From RGIG3135 sp964477115 (GTDB taxonomy: Bacteria > Actinomycetota > Coriobacteriia > Coriobacteriales > Eggerthellaceae), in NCBI GenBank assembly GCA_964477115.1, contig CAYZCY010000019.1, positions 1-30,113 of the forward strand: a stretch of 30,113 nt of DNA. The letters run 5' to 3'. The position numbers were made by a program, and so were the translations under genes. Below the pieces are notes generated by a model that did not search any database, was not told where the DNA came from, and saw only the letters and a program-made list of their open reading frames with translations. Of the stretch, positions 7,931 through 16,936 are shown in pieces. How positions within the stretch are numbered: position 1 is the stretch's first letter; every line of letters starts with the position of its first letter.

Positions 7931-10630
7931 ATGATCGACACCTTCGAAAGCACGGCCCGAACATTCCCCAACAAGGTGTTTCTCACCTACGTTGACGCCT
8001 CTGGCAAAGAGGCGTCGTTTACGTATCGTCAGGCTCGCCTCATCGCGGCGGCTATGGCCATTCGTCTGCGGGGAAAGGGCGTGCATCGGGGTGACTACGT
8101 ATCAGTCGATCTTCCCAATTGCGCTGAATACGTGCTGCTGGCATTGGCGGCGGCGTACGGTTCCTTCACCTTGGTGTGCCTGAACCACCGCCTGACCAGC
8201 TCCGAGAAAATCTCGCGCGTGCTTGATCTTGAGCGCGAAGGTATGCGCATTGCCTGCCGCGTAGATCCTGAGCGCATCACCCGCTTGACTAACTCCGCGT
8301 ACGCTATTTTGTCGGGCGCCGGCAGGCAGGCCAGCCGCTCGCGCCTGGGCGTCGAGCAGGATGCCGTCGGGGACGTGGTTCATTTCGCGGAGCGCTCGGC
8401 GCATCTGTTTGACGCGCGTTGTCCTGCCATCGTCATGTTCACCTCGGGTACGACGGGCAGGGCAAAGGCCGTCCCCCTCACCTGGGAAAAGCTCTCGCAG
8501 TCCTCGCGCATTTCGAATCGCATGCTTTCCGAACGCGGCAGCGGTATGTGGCAGGCTGTTTTGCCTCTGTACCATATCGGCGGCTTCCAAGTTCTCGTGC
8601 GCTCCATCGAGAATTGGACGCCCCTGCGGCTCTACGCGCGCTTCAGCCCCCAGCGCGTGCTCGAGGATGCTCGTGCCCATTCTGTCACGCACATCTCCGT
8701 GGTCGACAAGATGCTGCAGGACCTCCTGACCAATGACACCCGCAAAACCCTCAGCCGCTACCAGTGCATTCTCCTTGGCGGCGGCCCGATCAATCCCCAA
8801 ACCCTCGAGCGCGCGCTCGAGGCAAACGCGCGTGTGTGGGCAAGCTACGGCATGACCGAAACTGCAAGCCACATAGCCAACGAACTCGTGACGCCTGCAT
8901 TTGCCGGGGGCTTGCGCCTCATGCCCGGTTATTCTGCGCGCATCGTTGACCCCGATGCCGAAGGCTTCGGCCGCTTGGCCGTTAAGGGTCCGGGCGTGTT
9001 CCCGGGCTACCTCAACGCGCGCGCTGCCTTCACCGTTGACGGTTTTTTCCTCACGGGTGACACCGCGGCCCTCCACGACGGGCGCCTCTTCATGCGCGAG
9101 CGCACCGCCGACATGTTTGTCTCCGGTGGCGAAAACGTTTATCCCGCGGAAATCGCCGATGCCCTTCTGCGCCAGCCCGGCATCAGCGGGGCGCACGTGT
9201 TTGGCGTGCCCGATCCCAAGTGGGGGAGGCGCCCCGTTGCCATTGTCGAGCGCCGCGAGGGCTGCCAGCTGAGCCCCCAGCAGGTTCGCGCAGCGCTCAA
9301 GCCCGTGCTCTCGAAGATCTACCAACCCAAGCACATCTGCATCGTTGACGATCTGCCGCGCTCCGGCATCGGCAAGATCGACCGCGCGCGTACCGAGGAG
9401 CTCTACGAAAAGCGCATTGAGGTGTGCAAGGTTGCGCTCTATCACATCCGCGTTCCCTTCAAGACGCCCTTCGCCACGGCTCGGGGGACGCTCGGTACCC
9501 GCGATTCGCTGATCATTGAGATCACCGACGCCGAGGGTCGCGTGGGCCTCGGCGAATGCGTGTCCTTCCTGACTAACTGGTACCTTCCCGAAACACTTCT
9601 TGATGATGCCCGCATTCTGCACGATGTGCTCTCGCCGCTTGTCCTGCGCACAGCGTTTCTCCACCCTCGCGAGGCTTGTCGTGCCTTCGCAGCGGAAGGT
9701 GAGGCCGCCAACTATCCCATGGCCTGCGCCGCCATGGAGATGGCGCTTTGGGACCTGTACGGCAAGATCGAGGAAAAGCCCCTGTGGCAGTTGCTTCGCG
9801 AGGAATACGAGCGCTTGGGAGGGAGCGCATCTGGCGCTTCGGGTGCTGTGGTGCAGGGCTCCTGCGCCAGAGTGGCAGCAGGCGCGGTGCTTGGCATGGG
9901 CACGCCTGAGCAGACGGTGGAAAGCGCCCGCGCGTGCGTGGCCGAGGGTTATCGCCGCGTGAAGCTCAAGGTTGCCCCGGGTAAGAGCATCGAATCCGTG
10001 CGTGCGGTGAGGGCCGCCTTCCCGCAGCTGTTCATCACGCTTGACGCCAACCAGAGCTTCGGTCTGAACAACATTGACGAGCTGCGAGCATATGATGGCC
10101 TGTCCATTGGCTGGATCGAGGAGCCGCTTGACATGAGCGGGGCGAAGCTCGCCGGTCGCAGTGATCCCTTTGCGCGTCTGGCCGGTTTGCAGCGCATGAT
10201 CAAGACGCCTATCTGCCTGGACGAGTCCTTCGAAAACGCCGCCGAAGCTCATCGGGCGCTTACCTTCCCCGAACTTAGCTGGATATCGGTGAAGATCGGG
10301 AAGTTCGGAGGCATTCAGCCGGCGCTCGAGTTCATCGTGAAGGCGCAGTCGCTCGGTCGCAAGGTGTGGATGGGCGGCATGTATGACACGGGTATCTCCA
10401 AGCGTATGCATGCTGCGTTTGAGGCATTGCCGGGGATTGTGGTTCCCGGTGATGTGGGCGCTGTTTCGCGCTATTTCAACTACGATATCACCAAGCCCCA
10501 CTACGATGCTGACCGCGGTTGCGTGGTACTCAACGAAGAGGGGCATGAGTGCGGTCTGGGCTGCGAACTGGATCACAAGGTTCTGACGAAACTATGTTTG
10601 AGGAGTACTAAGCTCGAATTCGGAGCTTAA
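7931..10630 (+). CDS. Fused o-succinylbenzoate-CoA ligase / o-succinylbenzoate synthase (MenE-MenC)
   Basis: One uninterrupted 899-residue frame from ATG 7931. Residues 1 to about 494 are an ANL-superfamily acyl-CoA ligase (MenE): P-loop-like FTSGTTGRAKAVPLTW, ASYGMTETASH, FFLTGDTA, GGENVYPAEIADAL and the catalytic-Lys region RSGIGKIDRART. From about residue 495 (CKVALYHIRVPFKTPFATARG) it is an enolase-superfamily MenC of the OSBS/NSAR-like type. That half has the KxK base RVKLKVAPG, metal ligands in TLDANQSF, WIEEPLD and CLDESF, and the second Lys in SVKIGKFGG. MenC makes o-succinylbenzoate and MenE activates it for MenB, so the fusion joins consecutive steps, with the order reversed in the chain. 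I see no frameshift or internal start at the junction near 9415. Confidence 0.92.
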   Translation: MIDTFESTARTFPNKVFLTYVDASGKEASFTYRQARLIAAAMAIRLRGKGVHRGDYVSVDLPNCAEYVLLALAAAYGSFTLVCLNHRLTSSEKISRVLDLEREGMRIACRVDPERITRLTNSAYAILSGAGRQASRSRLGVEQDAVGDVVHFAERSAHLFDARCPAIVMFTSGTTGRAKAVPLTWEKLSQSSRISNRMLSERGSGMWQAVLPLYHIGGFQVLVRSIENWTPLRLYARFSPQRVLEDARAHSVTHISVVDKMLQDLLTNDTRKTLSRYQCILLGGGPINPQTLERALEANARVWASYGMTETASHIANELVTPAFAGGLRLMPGYSARIVDPDAEGFGRLAVKGPGVFPGYLNARAAFTVDGFFLTGDTAALHDGRLFMRERTADMFVSGGENVYPAEIADALLRQPGISGAHVFGVPDPKWGRRPVAIVERREGCQLSPQQVRAALKPVLSKIYQPKHICIVDDLPRSGIGKIDRARTEELYEKRIEVCKVALYHIRVPFKTPFATARGTLGTRDSLIIEITDAEGRVGLGECVSFLTNWYLPETLLDDARILHDVLSPLVLRTAFLHPREACRAFAAEGEAANYPMACAAMEMALWDLYGKIEEKPLWQLLREEYERLGGSASGASGAVVQGSCARVAAGAVLGMGTPEQTVESARACVAEGYRRVKLKVAPGKSIESVRAVRAAFPQLFITLDANQSFGLNNIDELRAYDGLSIGWIEEPLDMSGAKLAGRSDPFARLAGLQRMIKTPICLDESFENAAEAHRALTFPELSWISVKIGKFGGIQPALEFIVKAQSLGRKVWMGGMYDTGISKRMHAAFEALPGIVVPGDVGAVSRYFNYDITKPHYDADRGCVVLNEEGHECGLGCELDHKVLTKLCLRSTKLEFGA

Positions 10631-10762
10631 ACTTCGCTATGATTATGTGTTGCGCGTCTGTGTGAGGCCATTGCCTTGTGCAGATTGGCCGGCTGTCCTG
10701 CTCTGGCTGTGCAGTCAGTGCGCGCGAACATGTTGTCTACCTGAGGAGGTTTAAGCGTTTTA

Positions 10763-12079
10763 ATGGATGTTGCGATAAGTCTTGTCCTGGTTGTGTTTTT
10801 CCTGGCCATGAACGCGTTTTTTGTCGTGGCGGAGTTCTCCCTCGTGCGCGTGCGCAAGTCGCAGATCGAAATGGCCATCGAAGATGGCAAGTCGGGCGCT
10901 AAGAACGCCAAGACCATCGCCGATAACATCAACGCTTACCTTTCCGCCTGCCAGCTAGGCATTACGCTGGCCTCCCTGGCCCTCGGCTGGCTGGGCGAGC
11001 CCGCTTTCTCCGAGCTAATCCGCCCGGTATGCGCCCTCTTCGGCCTGCCCGATGCGCTGATTTCCGCTATTGCCGTGGCGCTTGGCTTCATTATCATGAC
11101 CACGCTGCACGTGGTGGTCGGCGAGCTTATTCCGAAGTCCTTCGCCATCTTTTCCACCGAGAAGTACGCGCTTGCCACGGCTACGGCGCTGCTGTGGTTC
11201 TACAAGCTCACCTATCCCATCATGTGGATTTTCAACGGCATCACCAACTTCGTCGTGAGGCTAGCTGGCCACGATCCGGCCAATGAGCACGAGGTATACT
11301 CGGGCGAGGAGATTAAGCTGCTCATCGACGAGAGCACCGAGAGCGGCTTGATTGACGAAGACCAAAACGAAATCGTGGACAACGTTTTCGATATGGGCGA
11401 GAAGGATGCGCTGGCCATCATGACCCCGCGTATCGACATGGTGTGCCTGGATTTCGAGGATTCGCTGGAGGAGAATCTCGACATTATCCGCCAGTACAAG
11501 TACACGCGCTATCCCGTGTGCCGCGGCAGCAAGGACCACATCGTTGGCTTTGTGCATATAAAGGACCTTTACGGCATGGATCCGAGCACACCCATGGACG
11601 AATGGACCATCATTCGCGATATCCCCGCTGTCCCCGAAACGGTTCCCATGATGAAGCTGCTTGAGGTTATGCAGGAGAACCGCACGGAGATCACCGTAGT
11701 GGTGGACGAGCACGGCGGCACCGCGGGCGTTGTCACCATGAGTGACATCATGGAGCAGATCGTAGGCCGCATTGACGATGAGTATCTGCACGAAGCCGAG
11801 GACTCGGTTGTGACCCTGGCTGACGGCAGCCTGCTCATCGAGGGATCGCTGCCCGTTGGTGAGCTTGAGGAGCTCATGGGCTTTGAGCCTGAGGAGTCTG
11901 ACGAATGCGAGACCGCCGCCGGTTTGATGCTCGCGCTGTTTGACCGTATTCCGAAGGCGGGCGACATGGTGCCGCTCGATCACGGCAAGACGCACGTGGT
12001 TTTCACGGTTATGGACATGGATCGCCTGCGCATCGACAAGATCCGCGTCGAGATCTTCCAGGAGGAAGAAGAGGAGTAG
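10763..12079 (+). CDS. CNNM/CorC-HlyC family membrane protein (DUF21-CBS-CBS-CorC_HlyC)
   Basis: The product is 438 residues. GAGGAGG at 10743-10749 lies 13 nt upstream, a slightly long spacing. The N-terminal DUF21 domain (residues 1 to about 190) has three to four membrane helices and the typical start LVLVVFFLAMNAFFVVAEFSLVRVR, with GELIPKSFA. A CBS pair (about residues 205-335) includes IMTPRIDMVCLD, RYPVCRGSKDHIVGFVHIKDL and VVDEHGGTAGVVTMSDIMEQIVG. The C-terminal CorC_HlyC domain ends in an acidic tail (FQEEEEE). Family members are called hemolysin C or CorC, and some mediate Mg efflux, so Mg or other divalent-cation transport is the likeliest role. It stands alone between the men genes and a convergent amidohydrolase. 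Confidence 0.93.
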   Translation: MDVAISLVLVVFFLAMNAFFVVAEFSLVRVRKSQIEMAIEDGKSGAKNAKTIADNINAYLSACQLGITLASLALGWLGEPAFSELIRPVCALFGLPDALISAIAVALGFIIMTTLHVVVGELIPKSFAIFSTEKYALATATALLWFYKLTYPIMWIFNGITNFVVRLAGHDPANEHEVYSGEEIKLLIDESTESGLIDEDQNEIVDNVFDMGEKDALAIMTPRIDMVCLDFEDSLEENLDIIRQYKYTRYPVCRGSKDHIVGFVHIKDLYGMDPSTPMDEWTIIRDIPAVPETVPMMKLLEVMQENRTEITVVVDEHGGTAGVVTMSDIMEQIVGRIDDEYLHEAEDSVVTLADGSLLIEGSLPVGELEELMGFEPEESDECETAAGLMLALFDRIPKAGDMVPLDHGKTHVVFTVMDMDRLRIDKIRVEIFQEEEEE

Positions 12080-12096
12080 GCGCGGTTGAGTGCGTC

Positions 12097-12891
12097 CTAG
12101 CGAACCTCAAACCCCAGATAGCGCTCGCAATTATGCCAGCACATGTCCTCGAACTCGCGCTCGGTGAAGCCGAGTTTGCGGAAGCGTTCGTGTTCTGCCA
12201 CCGGGCTCCACATGGGGAAGTCGGAGGCAAACATGATGCGGCTGGTTCCGTAGTGGCGGATGAGTTCTTCGGTGCGGCGGGGACCTAGATATTCCATTGA
12301 GCTGCACACGTCGAAGAAGCAGCGCTCGTCTTCGAGGAATTCAACGGCGTAGTCGAAGATGGACCAGCCACCGAAGTGCGCGGCGTCCACTACGAGATCG
12401 GGGAAGGCCTTGAGCACGTTTTTCAGGCGGCGGGGGTGCGAGTAGTCGTATCGATAATCGCCGGTGTGGACGAGCAGGGGGATGCGGCCCTGGATTATCT
12501 CGTAGACCTCCATGAGGCGTGGGTCATCCATGTTGACCATTTGCGTGTCGGGGTGGATTTTGAGACCCTTGAGGCCCATTTCGATGGCGCGGTTGATTTC
12601 ACGCTCGGGGTCGGGGTAGTCCTGGTGCATGGTGGCGAAGCCGATGAGGTTGCTGTGGGCTGCGCATTCGGCGGCGATGAAGTCGTTGATGGATTCGACC
12701 GTTGCGGGTTTGACGGCCACCGAGCATACCACGTGGTGCGTGATGGGGGAATCTGCGCAGGTTTCGAGCATGGTGGCTGCGGAGGCGTTTTCGATGTTCA
12801 TGGGGATGGAGTAGAAGTCGCCGACGCTTTTGGATGCGCGGGCTGCGATCTTCTCGGGGTAGATGTGGCTGTGGCAATCGATGACGGTCAT
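12097..12891 (-). CDS. Amidohydrolase-2 family metal-dependent hydrolase
   Basis: 264-residue TIM-barrel amidohydrolase (PF04909-like; the group includes ACMSD-like decarboxylases). It begins MTVIDCHSHIYP with the N-terminal HxH metal motif (His7, His9). Later motifs are GLKGLKIHPD, PLLVHTGDY (metal His), DAAHFGG and FASDFPMWSP (catalytic/metal Asp). No signal peptide, so it is cytoplasmic. The substrate cannot be told: members act as lactonases, decarboxylases or amidohydrolases. It is a single gene, convergent with the CNNM gene (17 bp between stops). Confidence 0.88.
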   Translation of the reverse strand: MTVIDCHSHIYPEKIAARASKSVGDFYSIPMNIENASAATMLETCADSPITHHVVCSVAVKPATVESINDFIAAECAAHSNLIGFATMHQDYPDPEREINRAIEMGLKGLKIHPDTQMVNMDDPRLMEVYEIIQGRIPLLVHTGDYRYDYSHPRRLKNVLKAFPDLVVDAAHFGGWSIFDYAVEFLEDERCFFDVCSSMEYLGPRRTEELIRHYGTSRIMFASDFPMWSPVAEHERFRKLGFTEREFEDMCWHNCERYLGFEVR

Positions 12892-12928
12892 GGGGCGGTC
12901 CTTATGATCCTTGGTCTGGGCTAGCGCG

Positions 12929-12956
12929 GCTTATGCTTTGAAAGGGTAGCATAAGC
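12929..12956. promoter_or_regulatory. Inverted repeat upstream of the amidohydrolase
   Basis: A perfect 9-bp inverted repeat GCTTATGCT / AGCATAAGC with a 10-base loop lies 37 bp upstream of the amidohydrolase start, in its leader on the minus strand. An overlapping alternative pairing is AAAGGG (12941-12946) with CCCTTT (12958-12963). It could be an operator or a leader hairpin. There is no U-tract to make it a terminator. Confidence 0.4.
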
Positions 12957-12972
12957 TCCCTTTGATTGGATT

Positions 12973-13071
12973 AAAACTCGCGGGCTGGCAGTGGCTGGCG
13001 TGAACCGTTGTAGGAAGCATCTCAAAATCTCGCAGGCGGGCATCGGCTGATGCGAGTTTTAGAAGCATCTC
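12973..13071 (+). repeat. Imperfect ~51-bp tandem repeat with internal hairpin
   Basis: Two units begin AAAACTCGCGGGCTGGCA (12973) and AAAATCTCGCAGGCGGGCAT (13024). Each ends GAAGCATCTC (13014-13023 and 13062-13071). The second unit folds: CTCGCA at 13029-13034 pairs with TGCGAG at 13051-13056, extended by flanking A/T pairs. The interval 12892-13200 holds no gene; besides this repeat it carries the tRNA promoter. Confidence 0.6.
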
Positions 13072-13142
13072 GGAGGGGTTTATTCGCTATTCAAGAAATG
13101 TGACGAAAATATGGAGATAGATACACTCGGAGGCGTTGAGTG

Positions 13143-13171
13143 TTGCAATCAGTTGAAACAGCGCGTATCAT
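13143..13171 (+). promoter_or_regulatory. Sigma-70-type promoter of the initiator tRNA
   Basis: TTGCAA (13143-13148) and TATCAT (13166-13171) are separated by exactly 17 bp, predicting a start near 13178, about 23 nt before the mature tRNA 5' end. Confidence 0.65.
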
Positions 13172-13200
13172 ATTTCCTCGCGTCAAACGACGTCACACAT

Positions 13201-13277
<77 letters not shown>

Positions 13278-13287
13278 TAAAATCTCA

Positions 13288-13317
13288 GCCGCCACCTTGG
13301 CGGCTTTTCTTATTTTT
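13288..13317 (+). terminator. Rho-independent terminator of the tRNA gene
   Basis: GCCGCC-ACCTT-GGCGGC followed by TTTTCTTATTTTT, 11 nt after the tRNA. The perfect stem and strong T-tract make this a clear intrinsic terminator. Confidence 0.92.
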
Positions 13318-13365
13318 GCAGGTCATGCGCTTGTTTTGAGCGATCGTCAAGGATGGCACAGCCGT

Positions 13366-14325
13366 CTAATCCAAGGGGTACGCTCTAAAGTACTCCTCGC
13401 AGTTCTTTCCCAAAAGGCCGGCTAGCAGCTGCATGGAGCGCTGCGCCCTTGCTGACAGCGTTGCCTTTTTTGGAAGGACAAAACCCACGCTGCAGGTAGC
13501 GTCCGAAGTGCCAAAAGGTGTAAAACCCAGCCCCGCCACGGAGTCCGAACCAAACCTCTTCGCCAGGAAATAGCTGAAGGAATCGAATATTCCGAGAGCG
13601 TTTTCCGACGTCTTAACGTATTCGAGAAGCATCTTGGAGCTTGTGGTGCCCATTCTGATGTCCTGCAAAGGGCAATCGCGAAACAGCCACTCTGCGTAGT
13701 AGGACATCTCGCGGAAGGTATTGACGGCAATGGGCCGCCCCGCAACCTCCGAACAGCTGACGGCGTCCCTGCCGTCAAATTCGGACCCTTCCTTCCAGAG
13801 AATCCCGAACTGGGTCTTCAGTGTTGGCACGTACGTGACGTCGGGGTTGCTCTGTAGCTTCTGCATCGAATACGGATGAACGTCGAGATAGACCAGGTCG
13901 CTTCCGTCGGATGAGACCGCGCGTCTCATGAGCCTCTCGAACGGCTCCTCCACGTAGAGCGACCCTTGGGACAGCATTCTCACATAGTCGGGATCCATAG
14001 CCGCAATCTGAGCTGAATAGTAGCTCACGTACACCTTGATCCTGCTTTCGGCAGAGGCATCTTCAGCTCTAAAGGGCCGTAGCTCTCCCATCATCGAATC
14101 CTGCAGAGCGAGCATTTTCTTCGCATAGTCAAGGAAGACCTTCCCCTTCTCGGTAAGGCACACCCCCCTTCCGCTGCGCTCCAAGAGAACGACGCCGAGC
14201 TCGCTTTCCAGCGCTCCGATAGCCCTGCTCAAACCTTGCTGCGAGATCCCCAGGTTCCTTGATGCGGCATAGAACGATCCCATATTCGCCAGCTCAGCGA
14301 AATAACGAAAAGTCTTGAGCCTCAT
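13366..14325 (-). CDS. LysR-type transcriptional regulator, divergent from the molybdoenzyme operon
   Basis: 319 residues from ATG 14325, chosen because AGGGGGT lies just upstream; an upstream in-frame ATG at 14346 would add seven residues. The N-terminal winged helix-turn-helix is evident (MRLKTFRYFAELANMGSFYA, then the recognition region NLGISQQGLSRAIGALESEL and GRGVCLTEKGK). The remainder is a periplasmic-binding-like effector domain of about 225 residues, less conserved. LysR regulators usually control the divergent neighbour in response to a substrate-like effector, so it probably governs the molybdoenzyme pair at 14536-17350. The effector is unknown. Confidence 0.9.
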   Translation of the reverse strand: MRLKTFRYFAELANMGSFYAASRNLGISQQGLSRAIGALESELGVVLLERSGRGVCLTEKGKVFLDYAKKMLALQDSMMGELRPFRAEDASAESRIKVYVSYYSAQIAAMDPDYVRMLSQGSLYVEEPFERLMRRAVSSDGSDLVYLDVHPYSMQKLQSNPDVTYVPTLKTQFGILWKEGSEFDGRDAVSCSEVAGRPIAVNTFREMSYYAEWLFRDCPLQDIRMGTTSSKMLLEYVKTSENALGIFDSFSYFLAKRFGSDSVAGLGFTPFGTSDATCSVGFVLPKKATLSARAQRSMQLLAGLLGKNCEEYFRAYPLD

Positions 14326-14367
14326 AGGCACCCCCTGCGTCGACACCTCTTCGCAAACTTATCTTAA

Positions 14368-14382
14368 ACAACAAAATGTTGT
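14368..14382. promoter_or_regulatory. Candidate LysR operator
   Basis: A perfect inverted repeat, ACAACA-AAA-TGTTGT, sits 43 bp upstream of the LysR start in the divergent intergenic region. It is followed by a partial second repeat GTTG-TATAT-CAAC (14378-14390). The size and T/A-rich dyad fit LysR-type binding sites. It is the most A/T-rich part of the spacer, so promoters for both directions are likely here. Confidence 0.55.
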
Positions 14383-14535
14383 ATATCAACAGACTGTTTG
14401 CTCAGTTCTCTTCATCCCCTTTCGTATCTAAAATCTCTTGGCAAGCGGGCGTCCGATTTGCGGGAAACCCCTTGGGTTGGAGCTGCCCGTCGACATCGCA
14501 AGCTTATCGAAAGCGAAGCAAAGAGGAGGAGAGCC

Positions 14536-16923
14536 ATGCTCAAGGAAGGCGAGTCTTTCGTCTACACCGCGTGCCCCGGCTGGGGTGATCACGACTATTG
14601 CGCGTTGAAGACAATCGTAAAAGACGGCAAGATCGTACGCATGGAAGCCGTGGACTACATGGGTCCGGAGGCCGTCGACGGCCACATCTGCCAGAAGGGC
14701 TGCCTGGCTGGTCGCCAGCCTTATGACCCCAAGCGTCTCAAGAAGCCGCTGAAGCGCGTTGGCGAACGCGGCGAAGGTAAGTGGGAGGAGATCTCCTGGG
14801 ACCAGGCGCTCGACGAGATCGGCGACAAGCTGTGCGAACTGCGTGACAAGTACGGTGCTGAGTCGGTCTGCATGTGGAACCTGCGCGCCGGCGTTCCGCC
14901 CGCATACGGCATGGAAGCGCTCATGCCCGAGCGTTTCGGCAACGCATTCGGCGTCACGAATCCCATGGAGTCCATTGGCTTGGACAACGGTCCGTTCTAC
15001 GCCGAGTTTTATCACGTTGGAACCACTGCGAATCACGTTCTCATCGATCCGAAGGTCATCGTTGATGCGGATATGATCTACATCTGGGGCTGCAACCCTA
15101 TCGAGAACCAGATGCGCTGCGCCCAGAACCTCGTTCGCGCCCGCGAGAACGGCGCGAAGATCATCGACATCGGCCTCATCTTCGACGGCAGCGCCGGATT
15201 TGCTGATGAATTCATCGGCATCAAGCCTTCCACCGATGGTGATCTGGCCATGGGCATGATCAACTACATCCTGCAGAACGACCTCCAGGACAACGCGTAC
15301 CTCATCAACCGTTCCGTGGCCGCCTACATGGTCCGCGACGACGCTGGCACGCTTGCTCGCGACGTCGACGGCAACTACATCGTCTTCGACAAGGACGCCG
15401 ACGCCTTCGCAGCTGTTGCCCCCAAGGGCGGAGAGCTGCCGAGCACCAACCTGGCGCTTGAGGGCCACTATGAATGGGAGGGCATTGCGCTTACCCCGGT
15501 GCTTCAGCTTCTCAAGGACCGCGCCGCTGCCTATACGCTGGAGAGAACCTCCGAGGTAACTGGCCTGCCCGTCCACGTCATCGAGAAGCTCGCTTACGAC
15601 TGGGCCACTGTGGAGAAAGCCTTCATCCTGAGCGGCTACGGCCTGCGCTATCGCAACACCAACGAGACCTACCGCCTGTTCATGCTGCTCGGCATCCTCA
15701 CCGGCAAATACGGCCGCCAGGGCGCGGGCGTCATCGAGGGCCTGCAGCTTCAGGGCTGGCCGCTGTCCTTTAACGAACGCGGCGTTTCTCTTCCCGACGG
15801 CACCGTTGAGTCTGCGAAATCCAAGCCGGTCCGCATGCACCAGTGGTTCGCCGAGGCTGAGGCTCCGGGCAGCCCCTACAAGGCCCTGCTTGTTGCAGGC
15901 GGCAACCCCGTCCACCAGCAGCCCGACCGCCAGCGCTGGCTCGACATCGTCAACCAGATGGAGCTCGTCGTTGACTACGACGTATGGATGACCGACACCG
16001 GCGAGATCGCCGACTACGTGCTGCCCGACTGCATGTCATTCGAACGCGAAGACATCATCAGCGGAGCCTGCTACGGCCACATCATCCTTCAGGAACCGGC
16101 CATCGCCCCGCCGGAGGGCGTTGATCCGCGCGACCCGGTGTTCTATTGGTCCGAGCTTGCCAAGCGCGTTGGTCTGGGAGACTACTTCCAGAAGAGCGTA
16201 GGCGAGTGGATTGACGTTATGCTTGACACCCCGTATCCGCTCATCGCCGGCGTGCAGCCGAAGGTCACGTACGAGCGCCTGAAGGAAGAAAAGATTATCC
16301 GCGGCGCTTGCCCGCCCATCCCCTGGAATCCGTGGATGAACCCCGCCGAGGTCTTCCCCAACGACACCGGCCGCTTCGAGATCTACGCCGAGCGCCTGAA
16401 GGATTTCGACCTCGCCCTTCCCAAACCCCTTGAGACCAGCTACTTGGGCAAGGACGAAAAGCACACCTTCCAGCTGTTTACCGGACGCCAGCGCTTTTTC
16501 ATGCAGTCGAGCTTTACCGATGACCCCATCACCGTTGAGCTCTCCGGCGGCACGCCCTCCACGCGCATCAACCCGAAGGACGCCGTAGCCCTGGGTCTGA
16601 AGTTCGGCGACATGGTTGAGGTCTACAACGATCGCGGCCACGTTATCACGCGCCTGGAGATCGACGAGTGCGTGCCTGCGGGAACAATCCACGTTTGGTT
16701 CGGCTGGCGTGCCCGCCACTTCGAAGAGGGCACCTACGCCGAAATGGTCCACCAGTGCCCCAATTACGACTCCACGGGCGCCGTCGAGGACAAGTGGTGG
16801 AACGACTGGATCGACTGCGGCCATATCGGCAACGGCTTCATCGAGTCCATGTCCACGCTCCAGGGCAGCACCGACTGCTACTGGGATTCCGTCTGCAGCA
16901 TTCGCAAGTACGAGAGCGCATAG
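14536..16923 (+). CDS. Molybdopterin-dependent oxidoreductase, DMSO reductase superfamily (catalytic subunit, substrate unknown)
   Basis: 795 residues from ATG 14536, preceded by GAGGAGG; upstream in-frame ATGs lack a site. No Tat signal, so cytoplasmic. N-terminal cysteines are C13, C22, C52 and C56. The HICQKGC block matches the usual fourth Fe-S ligand region, but the usual CxxCxxxC is reduced to ACPGWGDHDYC, so any cluster is atypical or absent. Then come the molybdopterin domain (WEEISWDQALDEI) and GLDNGPFY. There Asp150 occupies about the place where Cys, Sec or Ser ligates Mo in relatives; that is inference. The C-terminal molydop-binding domain contains FTGRQRFFMQ and INPKDAVALGLKFGDMVEV. 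Pairing with a small ferredoxin-like subunit and no membrane anchor resembles transhydroxylase, acetylene hydratase and gut catechol dehydroxylase relatives. Confidence 0.9.
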   Translation: MLKEGESFVYTACPGWGDHDYCALKTIVKDGKIVRMEAVDYMGPEAVDGHICQKGCLAGRQPYDPKRLKKPLKRVGERGEGKWEEISWDQALDEIGDKLCELRDKYGAESVCMWNLRAGVPPAYGMEALMPERFGNAFGVTNPMESIGLDNGPFYAEFYHVGTTANHVLIDPKVIVDADMIYIWGCNPIENQMRCAQNLVRARENGAKIIDIGLIFDGSAGFADEFIGIKPSTDGDLAMGMINYILQNDLQDNAYLINRSVAAYMVRDDAGTLARDVDGNYIVFDKDADAFAAVAPKGGELPSTNLALEGHYEWEGIALTPVLQLLKDRAAAYTLERTSEVTGLPVHVIEKLAYDWATVEKAFILSGYGLRYRNTNETYRLFMLLGILTGKYGRQGAGVIEGLQLQGWPLSFNERGVSLPDGTVESAKSKPVRMHQWFAEAEAPGSPYKALLVAGGNPVHQQPDRQRWLDIVNQMELVVDYDVWMTDTGEIADYVLPDCMSFEREDIISGACYGHIILQEPAIAPPEGVDPRDPVFYWSELAKRVGLGDYFQKSVGEWIDVMLDTPYPLIAGVQPKVTYERLKEEKIIRGACPPIPWNPWMNPAEVFPNDTGRFEIYAERLKDFDLALPKPLETSYLGKDEKHTFQLFTGRQRFFMQSSFTDDPITVELSGGTPSTRINPKDAVALGLKFGDMVEVYNDRGHVITRLEIDECVPAGTIHVWFGWRARHFEEGTYAEMVHQCPNYDSTGAVEDKWWNDWIDCGHIGNGFIESMSTLQGSTDCYWDSVCSIRKYESA

Positions 16924-16936
16924 GAAGGAGATAACC

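Noticed and set aside
8102..10576. Long open frame (824 codons) on the minus strand opposite menE-menC
   Set aside because: It is a GC-driven shadow: the plus-strand frame has all motifs of two known enzymes, while the antisense product has no recognisable domain or ribosome binding site.
12376..12924. 182-codon plus-strand frame opposite the amidohydrolase
   Set aside because: Low-complexity Gly/Val/Asp product, no ribosome binding site, and the minus strand encodes a clear amidohydrolase.
14428..15915. 495-codon minus-strand frame opposite the molybdoenzyme
   Set aside because: Same reason: a complement of strongly biased coding sequence with no domain signal.
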